Shown piece after piece: positions 1-8,056 of a stretch of DNA of 18,778 bases. Location: positions 1 through 18,778 of the forward strand of contig JAIXPR010000208.1 in assembly GCA_027486155.1 (NCBI GenBank), read 5' to 3'. Both the position numbers and the translations under genes were made by a program. How positions within the stretch are numbered: the stretch's first letter is position 1; each line of letters starts with the position of its first letter. The DNA comes from Pseudomonadota bacterium. GTDB taxonomy: Bacteria > Bdellovibrionota_C > UBA2361 > OMII01. Below the pieces are notes generated by a model that was not told where the DNA came from, did not search any database, and saw only the letters and a list, made by a program, of their open reading frames with translations.

Positions 1-2076
1 ATTCCCCTTGCCATGTTGATCACGATGACGGGCATGGTCCAGAGCAAGCTCAGCGCTAATCTGATGAGCTTGGGTGCGCTCGACTTTGGCCTCATCGTTG
101 ATGGAGCGGTCATTCTCGTCGAAAATTGCATCAAACGGCTCGGAGAGGCTCGCCACAAACTCCAACGAACCCTGACCACTGAGGAGCGGATGGATGTCGT
201 TTTCAAGGCATCCTCCGAGGTCCGACAAGCGACCATGTTTGGCGAACTTATCATCATGGTTGTGTACATCCCAATTTTGGCCCTGAGCGGCATTGAGGGG
301 AAGATGTACCATCCGATGGCGCTAACCGTGCTACTCGCCCTCATCGGAGCCTTCATCCTATCCCTCACATTCGTTCCCGCGGCGGTCGCGACCTTTGTAA
401 CAGGAGACGTTACCTCAAAGCACGAATCACGGACGGAGCGGATTCAAGATTGGTATCGCGCTCTCGTCTCTCGGCTCATCGAGGCGCCTCGAAAGGTCTT
501 TGCAGGCGCCGCGATAGTGCTTGCCCTCTCATTAGCTCTCTTCCTCCGACTTGGCTCGGAGTTCATCCCATCTCTCGATGAAGGGGACATAACGTTGCAT
601 GCTCTGCGCATTCCAGGCACCTCACTCAGTCAGTCCATTCAGATGCAGTACCAGTTAGAAGATGCCCTTCGGAAGGAACCGGAGGTCCATCACGTCTTCG
701 CCAAGATCGGCACGGCCGAGATAGCGACCGATCCTATGCCTCCAAGCGTCGCGGATGGATACATCGTGCTTAAACCCCGTTCCGAGTGGCCGAATCCAAA
801 ACTCAGCAAGCGTGAGATCGTTGAACGGTTTGAGAAGATCGCTTTGCAGGTTCCGGGCAACAACTACGAGTTCACCCAACCTATTCAGATGCGATTTAAT
901 GAGTTACTCGCGGGAGTCCGAAGCGACGTCGCGGTAAAAATATTCGGAGATGATACCGCGATCCTGCTTGAGAGCGGCGAGAAGGTTGAGAGCATTCTTT
1001 CGAGCATTCCAGGCAGTTCCGATGTGAAGGTCGAACAGGTAACAGGATTGCCGATCGTTGAGGTCAAGCCCAACCGCGAAAAGCTGGCTCGTCTCGGACT
1101 GAGCAGCCAGGACGTTCAGGATGTGGTAGAAACGGCATACGCCGGACGGGAGGTAAGCCGATTCTACCAAGGGGACCGTAACTTTCCCATCGTGGTACGG
1201 CTTGGCGAGAATGTGCGAAATGACATTCGAGAGTTAGCCAGCCTACCGATACCGATTCCCGCTGATATCGCGCCACACTATCACTCGATGGAATACGCCC
1301 GAACCGAACTCAAACCAGAGGGTCCAACGATGTCTTTTATTCCGTTAGGGACCGTCGCGGATATCTCCGTAACCCAAGGACCAAATCAAATAAGTCGAGA
1401 GAATGGAAAGCGAAGAATTGTGGTTACAGCCAACGTCCGAAATCGAGATCTCGGCTCCTTTGTCGAGGAGGCTCAAGCTCGGATAGCTTCGTCGATCCAA
1501 CTTCCTCCTGGATATTGGCTTGGATGGGGAGGCCAGTATGAGAACCTTCTCAACGCTAAAAGTCGTCTCCTGATCGTGGTTCCGGTTGTTCTCCTGAGCG
1601 TATTTGGCCTGATCGTTATCACGTTCCGATCGGTCACCTATTCCCTGCTGGTCTTCTCTGGAATCCCCTTCGCGCTCTCGGGCGGTGCCATCGGCTTGTG
1701 GATTCGGGATATCCCCTTCTCCATATCGGCCGCTGTTGGATTCATCGCGTTATCAGGCGTAGCGGTGCTCAACGGTCTGGTGCTCGTGAGCTTCACTCGT
1801 CAACTCCTCATACAAGGAGAACGCCCTCTCACCGCGATAGTCGAGGGGGCCGTAACGCGCTTGCGCCCAGTGCTCATGACGGCGCTGGTTGCTTCGCTTG
1901 GATTCATTCCTATGGCGATTTCACACGGAACAGGTAGTGAGGTGCAGCGACCTCTCGCGACAGTTGTCATTGGAGGAATCTTATCCGCTACCGCACTCAC
2001 ACTTCTCGTTCTTCCTGTCGTCATGGCGACACTCGCTCGCCGCGGTAGATTGCCCGCGTCGAATGAAGCCATGTAG
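1..2076 (+). CDS. czcA: CzcA/CusA-type heavy-metal RND efflux pump, C-terminal part (5' end outside window)
   Basis: This is the inner-membrane proton/metal antiporter subunit of a tripartite CzcCBA/CusCBA-type exporter. The frame is open from base 1, so the N-terminal third is missing and 691 residues are visible. The DFGLIVDGAVILVEN segment at visible residues 28-42 carries the TM4 acidic triad (D28, D34, E41). These correspond in spacing to the CzcA proton-relay residues D402/D408/E415. The periplasmic stretch TDPMPPSVADG, followed by NNYEFTQPIQMRFNELLAGVR, is typical of CzcA-like (HME) pumps. About five hydrophobic segments follow from residue 520 on, as expected for TM8-TM12. Zn/Co/Cd is the likelier substrate than Cu/Ag from overall resemblance, but specificity cannot be fixed here. 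The gene ends with TAG after a short hydrophilic tail. No czcB or czcC lies downstream, so partners, if linked, are upstream. Confidence 0.95.
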   Translation: MPLAMLITMTGMVQSKLSANLMSLGALDFGLIVDGAVILVENCIKRLGEARHKLQRTLTTEERMDVVFKASSEVRQATMFGELIIMVVYIPILALSGIEGKMYHPMALTVLLALIGAFILSLTFVPAAVATFVTGDVTSKHESRTERIQDWYRALVSRLIEAPRKVFAGAAIVLALSLALFLRLGSEFIPSLDEGDITLHALRIPGTSLSQSIQMQYQLEDALRKEPEVHHVFAKIGTAEIATDPMPPSVADGYIVLKPRSEWPNPKLSKREIVERFEKIALQVPGNNYEFTQPIQMRFNELLAGVRSDVAVKIFGDDTAILLESGEKVESILSSIPGSSDVKVEQVTGLPIVEVKPNREKLARLGLSSQDVQDVVETAYAGREVSRFYQGDRNFPIVVRLGENVRNDIRELASLPIPIPADIAPHYHSMEYARTELKPEGPTMSFIPLGTVADISVTQGPNQISRENGKRRIVVTANVRNRDLGSFVEEAQARIASSIQLPPGYWLGWGGQYENLLNAKSRLLIVVPVVLLSVFGLIVITFRSVTYSLLVFSGIPFALSGGAIGLWIRDIPFSISAAVGFIALSGVAVLNGLVLVSFTRQLLIQGERPLTAIVEGAVTRLRPVLMTALVASLGFIPMAISHGTGSEVQRPLATVVIGGILSATALTLLVLPVVMATLARRGRLPASNEAM

Positions 2077-2264
2077 CTTCCGTGGCTCGCTCTCCTCAAT
2101 GAAGGGAACGGAGCTCCAGTGAATTGAGCGCCACACCGTAAATTTTGCCACTCCAATGTTCCCGAACTGAGAGAGGGACTCTCCGCTTCGCACAGTGACG
2201 CGGATCAGTCATTATCGCCGCCAAGAATGGTGAGGTAAGGCCCGTACTACATAAGGAGAGTCCT

Positions 2265-2624
2265 ATGCCAAGAGGCGATACATCGAAATACACTCAGAAA
2301 CAAAAACGACAAGCCAGCCACATCGAAGAGGGATACGAGAAGAAGAGAGCTACCCCTCGCAAAAAAGCGTCCAGCCGGGCGTGGGCAACCGCAAACAAGG
2401 AAAGTGTTGGTGGAAAAGAAGTTGGCGGCGCCGGACGAGGAGCATCGGCCAGCCGTAAGGCATCCTCCCCCCGTAGCCGTGTAGCTTCTGCGAGAGCGCA
2501 GTCGGGACGCAGCGTACCTCAACGTACCGTGGCAAGTCTTGGTACCGCTAGCCGCAGTGCGGGTGCGCGCAAACCAGCTGGTAGGAAGTCCGCTCAATCT
2601 CGGTCTCGGACATCCAGAAGGTAA
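2265..2624 (+). CDS. Small basic 'plasmid stabilization'-annotated protein with histone-like tail
   Basis: This is a 119-residue, strongly basic cytoplasmic protein. Residues 1-57 (MPRGDTSKYTQKQKRQASHI, then EEGYEKK, SRAWATANKES and GGAGRG) match a widespread small-protein family usually annotated as 'plasmid stabilization protein'. That label is historical and the function is unknown. Residues about 60-119 are almost entirely Ser, Ala, Arg, Lys and Gly. The tail resembles the low-complexity tails of bacterial histone H1-like proteins, so nucleic-acid binding is an inference. The start is set by AAGGAG about 7 bases upstream of the ATG. The stop is 2 bases before the next ATG (DUF2231 gene), so the two are co-transcribed. 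The position next to stress-type membrane genes suggests a stress role rather than plasmid maintenance. Confidence 0.8.
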   Translation: MPRGDTSKYTQKQKRQASHIEEGYEKKRATPRKKASSRAWATANKESVGGKEVGGAGRGASASRKASSPRSRVASARAQSGRSVPQRTVASLGTASRSAGARKPAGRKSAQSRSRTSRR

Positions 2625-2626
2625 CT

Positions 2627-3139
2627 ATGAAAAGTAGAGCTGTGATCGGGAATCACCCGATACACCCTATGATCATACCGTTTCCAATCGCGTTCCTCAC
2701 TGGGTCGATCGTGTTCGACGCGTTAGGTCGAATACTCCCCAGTGAGCCGCTTTATCAAACGGCTGGACATTGCATGATAGCGGGCGTTGTCATGGGATTG
2801 TTGGCGGCCATTCCTGGGCTCGTCGATTTCACTTCGGTGATACCCGAAAACACCAGAGCAAAGGATAAAGCCACCTATCATCTTATCGTGAACACGGTGG
2901 CGTTGGTTTCGTTCCTTGTGTCATTTCTCGCCCGGCCCTCGTTTGCCGAACGTGATGTCATATCGGTTCTGCCAGCGTACCTTGGGTTTCTTTTTCTCAG
3001 CGTTGGGGGCTGGATCGGAGGCTCGCTCGTCTATGGCGAGAAGATAGGAATAGACGAGGGAGCAGTTCAACCAACGAGAGTCCGCGGCTCTCGATGGGAG
3101 GGACCTTCGGAGGAGATTGGAACGTATCCTCATCACTAG
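2627..3139 (+). CDS. DUF2231 family membrane protein
   Basis: This 170-residue integral membrane protein begins with the DUF2231 signature NHPIHPMIIPFPIAF (residues 9-23), in which H10 and H13 could ligate a metal or haem. Four hydrophobic segments follow: near 15-32, 48-66, 86-103 and 115-133. The family is uncharacterised; some homologues lie near redox or stress genes. The start is 2 bases after the upstream stop, with AAGG inside the end of that gene as ribosome-binding site, implying translational coupling. The C-terminus is a short hydrophilic tail. Its stop codon overlaps the stop of the convergent YihY/BrkB gene, the two TAG codons sharing the palindrome CTAG. Confidence 0.9.
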   Translation: MKSRAVIGNHPIHPMIIPFPIAFLTGSIVFDALGRILPSEPLYQTAGHCMIAGVVMGLLAAIPGLVDFTSVIPENTRAKDKATYHLIVNTVALVSFLVSFLARPSFAERDVISVLPAYLGFLFLSVGGWIGGSLVYGEKIGIDEGAVQPTRVRGSRWEGPSEEIGTYPHH

Positions 3140-4002
3140 GCAGTAACATCAAGGGGCGCCTTCTGGGCGCCCCGCTTTCGTTGTAATGCCTGCGTTATCT
3201 CAGCTCCATAGAAGAATATTAAGGCTGAGTAGTATACCCAGACAACCAGAACGACGACGGACCCCGCGGCTCCAAATGGGGTCGCGATTCCCGCCCGACC
3301 GACATAGACACCTATAAGGTATTTACCGGCGACAAAGAAAGCCGCCGTCAGCACCGCGCCAATGAGAACAGTTTTCCATGGCAATCTGTATTCCGGAATA
3401 TACCGAAACATCAGGGCAAACAGCCCGGTGGCAACACTCACGGAGATGAGAATATTGAGCACGAGTACGCTCATCCCAAGCTGCGGTAAAAACGTCTGAA
3501 TCCACGTTCCAACTATCGCCAGTAGAGCGCTTAGTATCAGGGAAACTAAAAGCAGAAATCCGACCGCTAGAACCATGGCGAATGTAGGTAATCTGTCCTT
3601 TGCCCAGCCCAACCAGGTCTGGTGTTTTTTTTGAGAGGCTTTCCAAACCGTATTAAGGTCGTCTTGAAGCTCCGCGAAAACCGCGACCGCACCGAGCAGC
3701 AGCATTACAAGACCCAGAAGAGAGGCGATGCGTCCTGCTTGTGGTTCACTGGCATGCTCAAGCATAGTTTGAATAACCTCGGCGCCGGGGACTCCGATGA
3801 TTCCCTCCAATTGAGCGACTATCTCGCCTCGCGCGGCCTCCTCTCCCAAAGCAAACCCCACTATCGCGGTGGTGATGATGAACAATGGAGTCATTGAAAA
3901 GATCGTGTAAAAGGCTAAAGCGGCGGACATGCGTGGCGCACAGTCATCTATCCAATGTCTGCCCGCCTCCACAAAGAGAGTGCCTATTTGTCGTAAGGTC
4001 AT
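3136..4002 (-). CDS. YihY/virulence factor BrkB family membrane protein
   Basis: This is a 288-residue inner-membrane protein of the YihY/BrkB family (once proposed as RNase BN, now regarded as a putative transporter/permease of unknown substrate). After a short cytoplasmic helix comes the family motif around residues 20-42 (DDCAPRMSAALAFYTIFSM). About six membrane segments follow, and the C-terminus is basic (QRKRGAQK). The longer frame upstream to 4143 is possible. The ATG at 4002 was chosen because AGGAGG sits just before it and the family begins at this point. The gene converges on the DUF2231 operon with overlapping stops. No separate terminator was found immediately downstream on this strand. 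Confidence 0.93.
   Translation of the reverse strand: MTLRQIGTLFVEAGRHWIDDCAPRMSAALAFYTIFSMTPLFIITTAIVGFALGEEAARGEIVAQLEGIIGVPGAEVIQTMLEHASEPQAGRIASLLGLVMLLLGAVAVFAELQDDLNTVWKASQKKHQTWLGWAKDRLPTFAMVLAVGFLLLVSLILSALLAIVGTWIQTFLPQLGMSVLVLNILISVSVATGLFALMFRYIPEYRLPWKTVLIGAVLTAAFFVAGKYLIGVYVGRAGIATPFGAAGSVVVLVVWVYYSALIFFYGAEITQALQRKRGAQKAPLDVTA
3153..3183 (+). terminator. Probable intrinsic terminator of the DUF2231 operon, inside the antisense YihY gene
   Basis: GGGGCGCC (3153-3160), loop TTCTG, then GGCGCCCC (3166-3173) form a perfect 8-bp GC stem followed by GCTTTCGTT on the + strand. It lies 14 bases past the DUF2231 stop. The same DNA encodes the C-terminal residues of the convergent YihY/BrkB protein, so the hairpin must serve both roles. 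The T-run is interrupted, so efficiency is uncertain. Confidence 0.6.
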
Positions 4003-4188
4003 GCCCCCCTCCTCGATGAACAATCTATGGGCCTTTGTACGCCGCTTGCCATGCGTTAGGAACGGCTCGCGTTGGGATACGAGCCGACTCATCTGGAATC
4101 GCAATGAGCCTCGACATAGTGAACGTCGTCCAGATGGAGTCAAATTCGTTTAGGTCTGTGAAAAGGCTGTAAATAGGGGAGGCTTATT

Positions 4189-4452
4189 ATGACAATTCTT
4201 TGGACAATTATCATCGGATTTGTGATCGGACTCATAGCTCGCGCTCTCATGCCGGGCCGAGATCCCGCTGGTTTTATCATCACCACAGTGCTCGGTATCG
4301 CGGGCGCTCTTTTGGGTTCCTTGATAGGGCGGGTACTTGGCTTCTATGGTGAGGGGGAACCTGCGGGACTTATTTTGTCGGTACTAGGCGCGATATTGCT
4401 GCTCGTCGGATACCGGTATCTGGCACCGACAACGTCAACAAGTCGGTTGTAA
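4189..4452 (+). CDS. GlsB/YeaQ/YmgE family stress-response membrane protein
   Basis: This is an 87-residue protein with three hydrophobic segments (about 2-20, 28-50 and 57-76) and the family's Gly-rich pattern: GFVIGLIARALMPG at residues 9-22, then an LGIAGALLGSLIGR helix. It was formerly called transglycosylase-associated protein. Members are small inner-membrane proteins induced by acid, osmotic or general stress, with no enzymatic activity shown. The start has a strong ribosome-binding site (GGGGAGG, 6 bases before ATG). It is transcribed divergently from YihY/BrkB, so their promoters share 4003-4188. A strong hairpin follows at 4504. Family length is normal. Confidence 0.92.
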   Translation: MTILWTIIIGFVIGLIARALMPGRDPAGFIITTVLGIAGALLGSLIGRVLGFYGEGEPAGLILSVLGAILLLVGYRYLAPTTSTSRL

Positions 4453-4503
4453 CGTGGCAATCAATCTCACAACCGTTGAAATGAGGACGGGTTGTGCGTT
4501 TCG

Positions 4504-4545
4504 AATGGTGGGGAAGGGCTCTTCCTCACCATTTTGCAGCTTTTC
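4504..4545 (+). terminator. Intrinsic terminator after the GlsB-like gene
   Basis: AATGGTGGGGAAG (4504-4516), loop GGCT, then CTTCCTCACCATT (4521-4533) form a 13-bp stem with a single G-U pair. It is followed by TTGCAGCTTTTCT, an interrupted T-rich tail. Its position 52 bases after the stop fits termination of the single-gene unit. Confidence 0.7.
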
Positions 4546-4883
4546 TCCAGCCACATGCACGCCGCACTGAGCGCGTTTGACTTCATGCCCTAGCAGGGTG
4601 GTGGTAGGACCGAGCGTAATTTGGGAAGCGCCCTTCGCCGCCGCTTTTTACACTTTCTATTTGACGACCCTGCTAGAGAGAAGCAATCTGTGGTAGTTCA
4701 GCTGGCGCGGCGCTCAAAAGTGTTTTCATCCTATCATTCCAATCGCGGCGCTAGATGGTTTCGTTTCCGTCCCCTTATCGAGTCGAAAGCACTGTGAAAA
4801 CCACGAGTGCCGATCGACACCAAGATTACGGCTAGGTAAACAAACGCACTGGACGAGGACTTAGAGAGCCAGGGACGTGGGCC
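4546..4883. other. Non-coding interval with a spaced inverted repeat; presumed promoter region of the AI-2E permease
   Basis: No convincing gene was found in this interval. CTAGCAGGGT (4590-4599) is repeated in inverted form as ACCCTGCTAG (4667-4676), 67 bases apart, which could be a looped operator or chance. TTGACG at 4661 resembles a -35 box, but the hexamer about 17 bases on (CAATCT) is a poor -10, so no promoter is claimed. Confidence 0.35.
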
Positions 4884-5957
4884 ATGAACGACACTATCCA
4901 ACGTGAGCGATATCGCACTGCGTTAAAGATACTAACCAGCTTATTGCTCATCGGTTTCATGTTGGCGTTATGGCTGATCGTCAGACCTTTTTGGATACCC
5001 TTACTTTGGGCAGTCGTGCTCACCACTACGACATGGCCATGGTACGTGCGCCTCAGGGATAAGATACGGCGACCACCCTACATAGCGCCTCTGCTAGCCT
5101 CTTCGCTTCTGGGAATCATTCTAGTCCTTGTGCTCGTTTCCCTTCCCATCCAACTTGCCTCTGAGATAAAAACGCTCGCGGCACACATTCGGCAGACCAA
5201 CCCGCAACAGATAGCGGACGCCTTAGCCGCTATCCCCCTTATCGGTAATTTCATAGCCGACGCCATTGTAGCCTATCTTAGTGACCCGGGAGCGCTGGCG
5301 GCTATACTAGAGGAGAATCAAGCCACCATCTTCTCCGTCGCTACATCCGCGGCCCGCGGGGTACTCTCTACTGTTCTGGCCATCTTGGCCTCCCTTGTTG
5401 GCTGCTTCATCTTGTACCGTCGTGGGGAGATACTCGTAAATCAACTTAGAAATGTCCTTGAGCGTATCGGCGGAGAAAACATCAGCAAGCTGATCGATAC
5501 CGTGCATACTACCGTTCGCGGCGCAGCGTACAGCGTGCTCGCCACCGCGATAGCTCAGGGGATCCTTGCCGGCATCGGCTACTATGTTGCTGGAGCGCCA
5601 ACCCCCTTACTACTCGGTGTACTAACGCTCATCGTTTCCCTTGTCCCTTTCGGCCCTCCATTTGTCTACCTTCCGGTTTCCGCATATGTGTTCTTCGCGA
5701 CCGACCTGCCGTGGTATCACGGCGTGGGGTTAGCGGTATGGGGCACTGTCGTTGTCAGCACCGTCGATAACGTGCTACGCCCCCTCTTCATTAGCCAAGC
5801 TACCAAACTATCAACTATCCTCGTCTTTGTGGGTGTTCTTGGAGGAGTCGCTTCCTTCGGCCTACTCGGCGTTTTCATAGGGCCCGCTCTCATCGCTATC
5901 GCCCAACTTTTGTGGCTTGAGCTAGCGCAACCAGCTCCTACTCAGTCAGGCGATTGA
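4884..5957 (+). CDS. AI-2E transporter family (PerM/YdiK-like) membrane protein
   Basis: This 357-residue polytopic membrane protein belongs to the AI-2E exporter/PerM family (PF01594). The N-terminal pair of helices (about 14-34 and 37-50) contains the family-like LIVRPFWIPLLWAVVL. A long amphipathic periplasmic or peripheral region (about 95-150) precedes further hydrophobic segments, the last rich in Gly (FVGVLGGVASFGLLGVFIGP). The family is named for E. coli TqsA, which exports the quorum signal AI-2. Other members export Na+ or unknown substrates, and no luxS is visible here, so substrate is open. The start ATG has a modest AGGGA upstream. It is probably monocistronic. The next gene converges from the opposite strand. 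Confidence 0.92.
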   Translation: MNDTIQRERYRTALKILTSLLLIGFMLALWLIVRPFWIPLLWAVVLTTTTWPWYVRLRDKIRRPPYIAPLLASSLLGIILVLVLVSLPIQLASEIKTLAAHIRQTNPQQIADALAAIPLIGNFIADAIVAYLSDPGALAAILEENQATIFSVATSAARGVLSTVLAILASLVGCFILYRRGEILVNQLRNVLERIGGENISKLIDTVHTTVRGAAYSVLATAIAQGILAGIGYYVAGAPTPLLLGVLTLIVSLVPFGPPFVYLPVSAYVFFATDLPWYHGVGLAVWGTVVVSTVDNVLRPLFISQATKLSTILVFVGVLGGVASFGLLGVFIGPALIAIAQLLWLELAQPAPTQSGD

Positions 5958-6077
5958 GTTTCGTGGCCTCTTTTTGCCTGAACATCGGGACGTGTCGCCA
6001 TAACTACCGGAGCAGATATCGGTCAGAGGAGATGACATCCCTGTGGTTGTCAGTTCATATTTTGCTATACCGACTCC

Positions 6078-6689
6078 CTATAACGGGGCCGACGGAGGAA
6101 TCCGGCGTGTTCGCCCTAGCTCGCTCGCTGTGTCTCGACTACGCGCCTCATGGCTAGAGGCGATATCAACGGCTCCCGCTCGTTCAAGCAGCTCCTTGGC
6201 CTTATCTCTCCAATCACTATCGATGCAGTGCACAGAGATAAGCAGGCCGCCATCTCTGATATGCCCCTCGTAACGCTTCGCTTCATACTCCGGAAATCCA
6301 AGACCGATCAAACCACCAGCGATCCCGCCGATTGCGCTTCCCGCTCCCAATCCAGCAAGGGCCGCAACGATCGGTCCGGAGGCAAGCAATACGCCCAAGC
6401 CCGGAAACACGATAGTTCCCGCGCCGGCTAGCCAGCCTAACATTCCTCCCGCAATCGCTCCGGCCGCGGCTCCAGCGGTTACCCCTTCGGGCGCTTTTGA
6501 GCTCGCGCTGTGACCAAACTCGTGGGCGGATTCCGGTTGAGGGAGCAGCGCGGAGATGTCGCCGTTGAGGAATCCATTCATTCGCAGGTCAGCGACACAC
6601 CTCTCAAGCTCTATCCTGGTGTTAAAAAGACCCATAACAACATAGTTCTTTTCTCGTTCACTAATCGGTATATCACTCTCTCTAACCAT
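6078..6689 (-). CDS. YflT/general stress protein 17M-like protein with glycine-zipper membrane segment
   Basis: This is a 203-residue protein. Residues 15-50 (YVVMGLFNTRIELERCVADL) form a ferredoxin-like fold start typical of heat- and stress-induced YflT/GspM-type proteins, which pick out a 'flavour' of alpha/beta sensor fold. Residues 70-131 are a long Gly/Ala-rich zipper (AGAAAGAIAGGMLGW; GLGAGSAIGGIAGGLIG), likely inserting in or packing on the membrane. Residues 145-180 (GGLLISVHCIDSDW) complete a second alpha/beta half. Some relatives are annotated DUF3341/ActD-like, but no alternative complex III genes are present, so stress protein is preferred. The start at 6689 has AGGAGGA with a 7-base spacer. 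It overlaps the end of the BON gene by 8 bases, so translation is coupled. Confidence 0.75.
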   Translation of the reverse strand: MVRESDIPISEREKNYVVMGLFNTRIELERCVADLRMNGFLNGDISALLPQPESAHEFGHSASSKAPEGVTAGAAAGAIAGGMLGWLAGAGTIVFPGLGVLLASGPIVAALAGLGAGSAIGGIAGGLIGLGFPEYEAKRYEGHIRDGGLLISVHCIDSDWRDKAKELLERAGAVDIASSHEARSRDTASELGRTRRIPPSAPL

Positions 6690-7179
6690 GTACTCGTCCT
6701 CCTGAAGCGTCTTCACCTTTGACCACAAGTTGATTCAAAACCTGTCCACCTTGCGCGTTATCGCGAGCGATCCGCTCTATCGCTTCTTGTTCGGTCGAGC
6801 TCTTCACTGGACCGCGAAGGGTAACAGCCCCTTTGTCGTCGGTAATAACTATTACATTCTTTGCCGCGGTTGATAGGTCCTGACGGTCGATAATCTGCTG
6901 CCGAATCGCCCGAGTTATACGCACCGATTCCGGTCGCGATGATTGATTCTGAGCTGTTGAGGCAGCGCGGTCGCCGTTCAAAGGAGCGGTCTCGCCAAGA
7001 GGCTCACCTCCCTTTTCAAGGGCACCTTTTGGTCGGGAGGGGTGCCCGGCATCCGCCATATCTTCTGGGATAGCTTGTTGCCCAGTGAATATACTGCCCT
7101 CTTCTGCTGTGGCTATGGGTGTCACGCAGAAATTGACCGAAATAACCACAGCCAGAACTAGACAGGATGGAATGCTCAT
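6682..7179 (-). CDS. Secreted BON-domain protein (OsmY-like)
   Basis: This is a 165-residue exported protein. The signal peptide spans residues 1-25 (hydrophobic core LVLAVVISVNFCV, cleavage after ATA). A disordered charged linker runs from 26 to 85. One BON domain occupies about 86-153 (ITRAIRQQIIDRQDLSTAAK; then VITDDKGAVTLRGPV, typical of BON). BON domains bind phospholipid or peptidoglycan-associated surfaces in osmotic-shock proteins such as OsmY, so a periplasmic protective role is inferred. OsmY has two BON domains; this one has one. The ribosome-binding site is GGGGGC about 10 bases upstream, rather distant. It is the first gene of a two-gene operon with the YflT-like gene (8-base overlap). 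The 236-base gap upstream is shared with the divergent DUF892 gene; no clear promoter hexamers were recognised there. Confidence 0.85.
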   Translation of the reverse strand: MSIPSCLVLAVVISVNFCVTPIATAEEGSIFTGQQAIPEDMADAGHPSRPKGALEKGGEPLGETAPLNGDRAASTAQNQSSRPESVRITRAIRQQIIDRQDLSTAAKNVIVITDDKGAVTLRGPVKSSTEQEAIERIARDNAQGGQVLNQLVVKGEDASGGRVHG

Positions 7180-7415
7180 AGGATGAAGCCCCCTTTATGT
7201 ACACATAACTCACAGTGGCGATGGCAATCGCTATGCCTGAACGCTATCGCACCCAGATGACCACGCGCATGATCACAATCACTCGCTCATGGTCTCGAAA
7301 CACTAGTCGCGCCGAGCCCTAGCTCATAACGCTGTCGATTCTCATAACGTCCGTCTACGACCTCTCTTCAAGATAGACACTCCACGAATCGGGACTAGTA
7401 TTACGAGGACTAAAC

Positions 7416-7970
7416 ATGGCAAACACATCATCATCTGAACTTATTCAGCGTTACCTTCAAGACGCTATCGCGTCCGAGGAATCCTTCGAATCCCGCCTAC
7501 GAGGCATGGCCGATGAAGGAGACAATCCCCGCGTTCAGGAGCTATTCGCGAGCCACGCCGATGAGACCAAGAGACAGTGCGATCGATTGATTTCCCGTCT
7601 TCAGGTTCTCGGAGGGAAGCCCTCCACCACAAAAAGCATTCTGGCGCATATCTTCGGCTCCGTTCCAAAAGCGGGCCAGATAGGCCAGAGTAAAGAGGAC
7701 AAAAACACCCAAAACCTTATAGTCGCCTACGCCATCGAGCAGAGTGAAGTAGCTTCGTATGAGGCGTTGAAGGTGGCGGCGGAGGCCGTAGGCGACATTC
7801 CAACCGCGAACCTCGCTGAGGAGATCCAACGGGAGGAGCAGATGGCGGCACAAAGGATCTGGAATCTTATTCCGGCCAACGCTCGGCTGTCCGTGAAACG
7901 CCAAACGAGTGGAGAGTGGGAGCGCTCGCGTCGAGGCGACGTTTCAGGAATCGCCGGCTCCCCTGTGTAA
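7416..7970 (+). CDS. DUF892 (YciE/YciF-type) ferritin-like protein
   Basis: This is a 184-residue, mostly helical protein. Helices near 5-30, 37-64, 100-124 and 128-152 form a four-helix bundle. Acidic and His residues suited to a diiron site sit within them (E20, E21, H47, E50, E110, E139, E140). The pattern IVAYAIEQSEVASYEALKVA then EEIQREEQMAAQRIW matches the second half of DUF892 proteins, the YciF group induced by osmotic and other stress. The precise function is unknown. A hydrophilic Arg/Ser tail follows the bundle. The start has GAGGA about 7 bases upstream. A strong hairpin terminator lies 17 bases after the stop. A more canonical paralogue lies at 8812. Confidence 0.85.
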   Translation: MANTSSSELIQRYLQDAIASEESFESRLRGMADEGDNPRVQELFASHADETKRQCDRLISRLQVLGGKPSTTKSILAHIFGSVPKAGQIGQSKEDKNTQNLIVAYAIEQSEVASYEALKVAAEAVGDIPTANLAEEIQREEQMAAQRIWNLIPANARLSVKRQTSGEWERSRRGDVSGIAGSPV

Positions 7971-7986
7971 GGTTACTAGGTCATAA

Positions 7987-8034
7987 ACACCCGTCGCGCT
8001 GGCTTCACATGCCAGTGCGGCGGGTGTCTTGTAT
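7987..8034 (+). terminator. Intrinsic terminator after first DUF892 gene
   Basis: ACACCCGTCGCGCTGGC (7987-8003), loop TTCACAT, then GCCAGTGCGGCGGGTGT (8011-8027) form a 17-bp stem with two G-U pairs, followed by CTTGTAT. The T-tail is weak, but the stem is long and GC-rich. In the reverse direction the hairpin lies just beyond the end of the convergent gene at 8057, so it may act bidirectionally. Confidence 0.75.
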
Positions 8035-8056
8035 ACCGTCCTCGCTCAATCGCGCA

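Noticed and set aside
5954..6157. 67-residue + strand frame just after the AI-2E permease
   Set aside because: It overlaps the end of the YflT-like gene antisense and has no domain or membrane pattern of its own.
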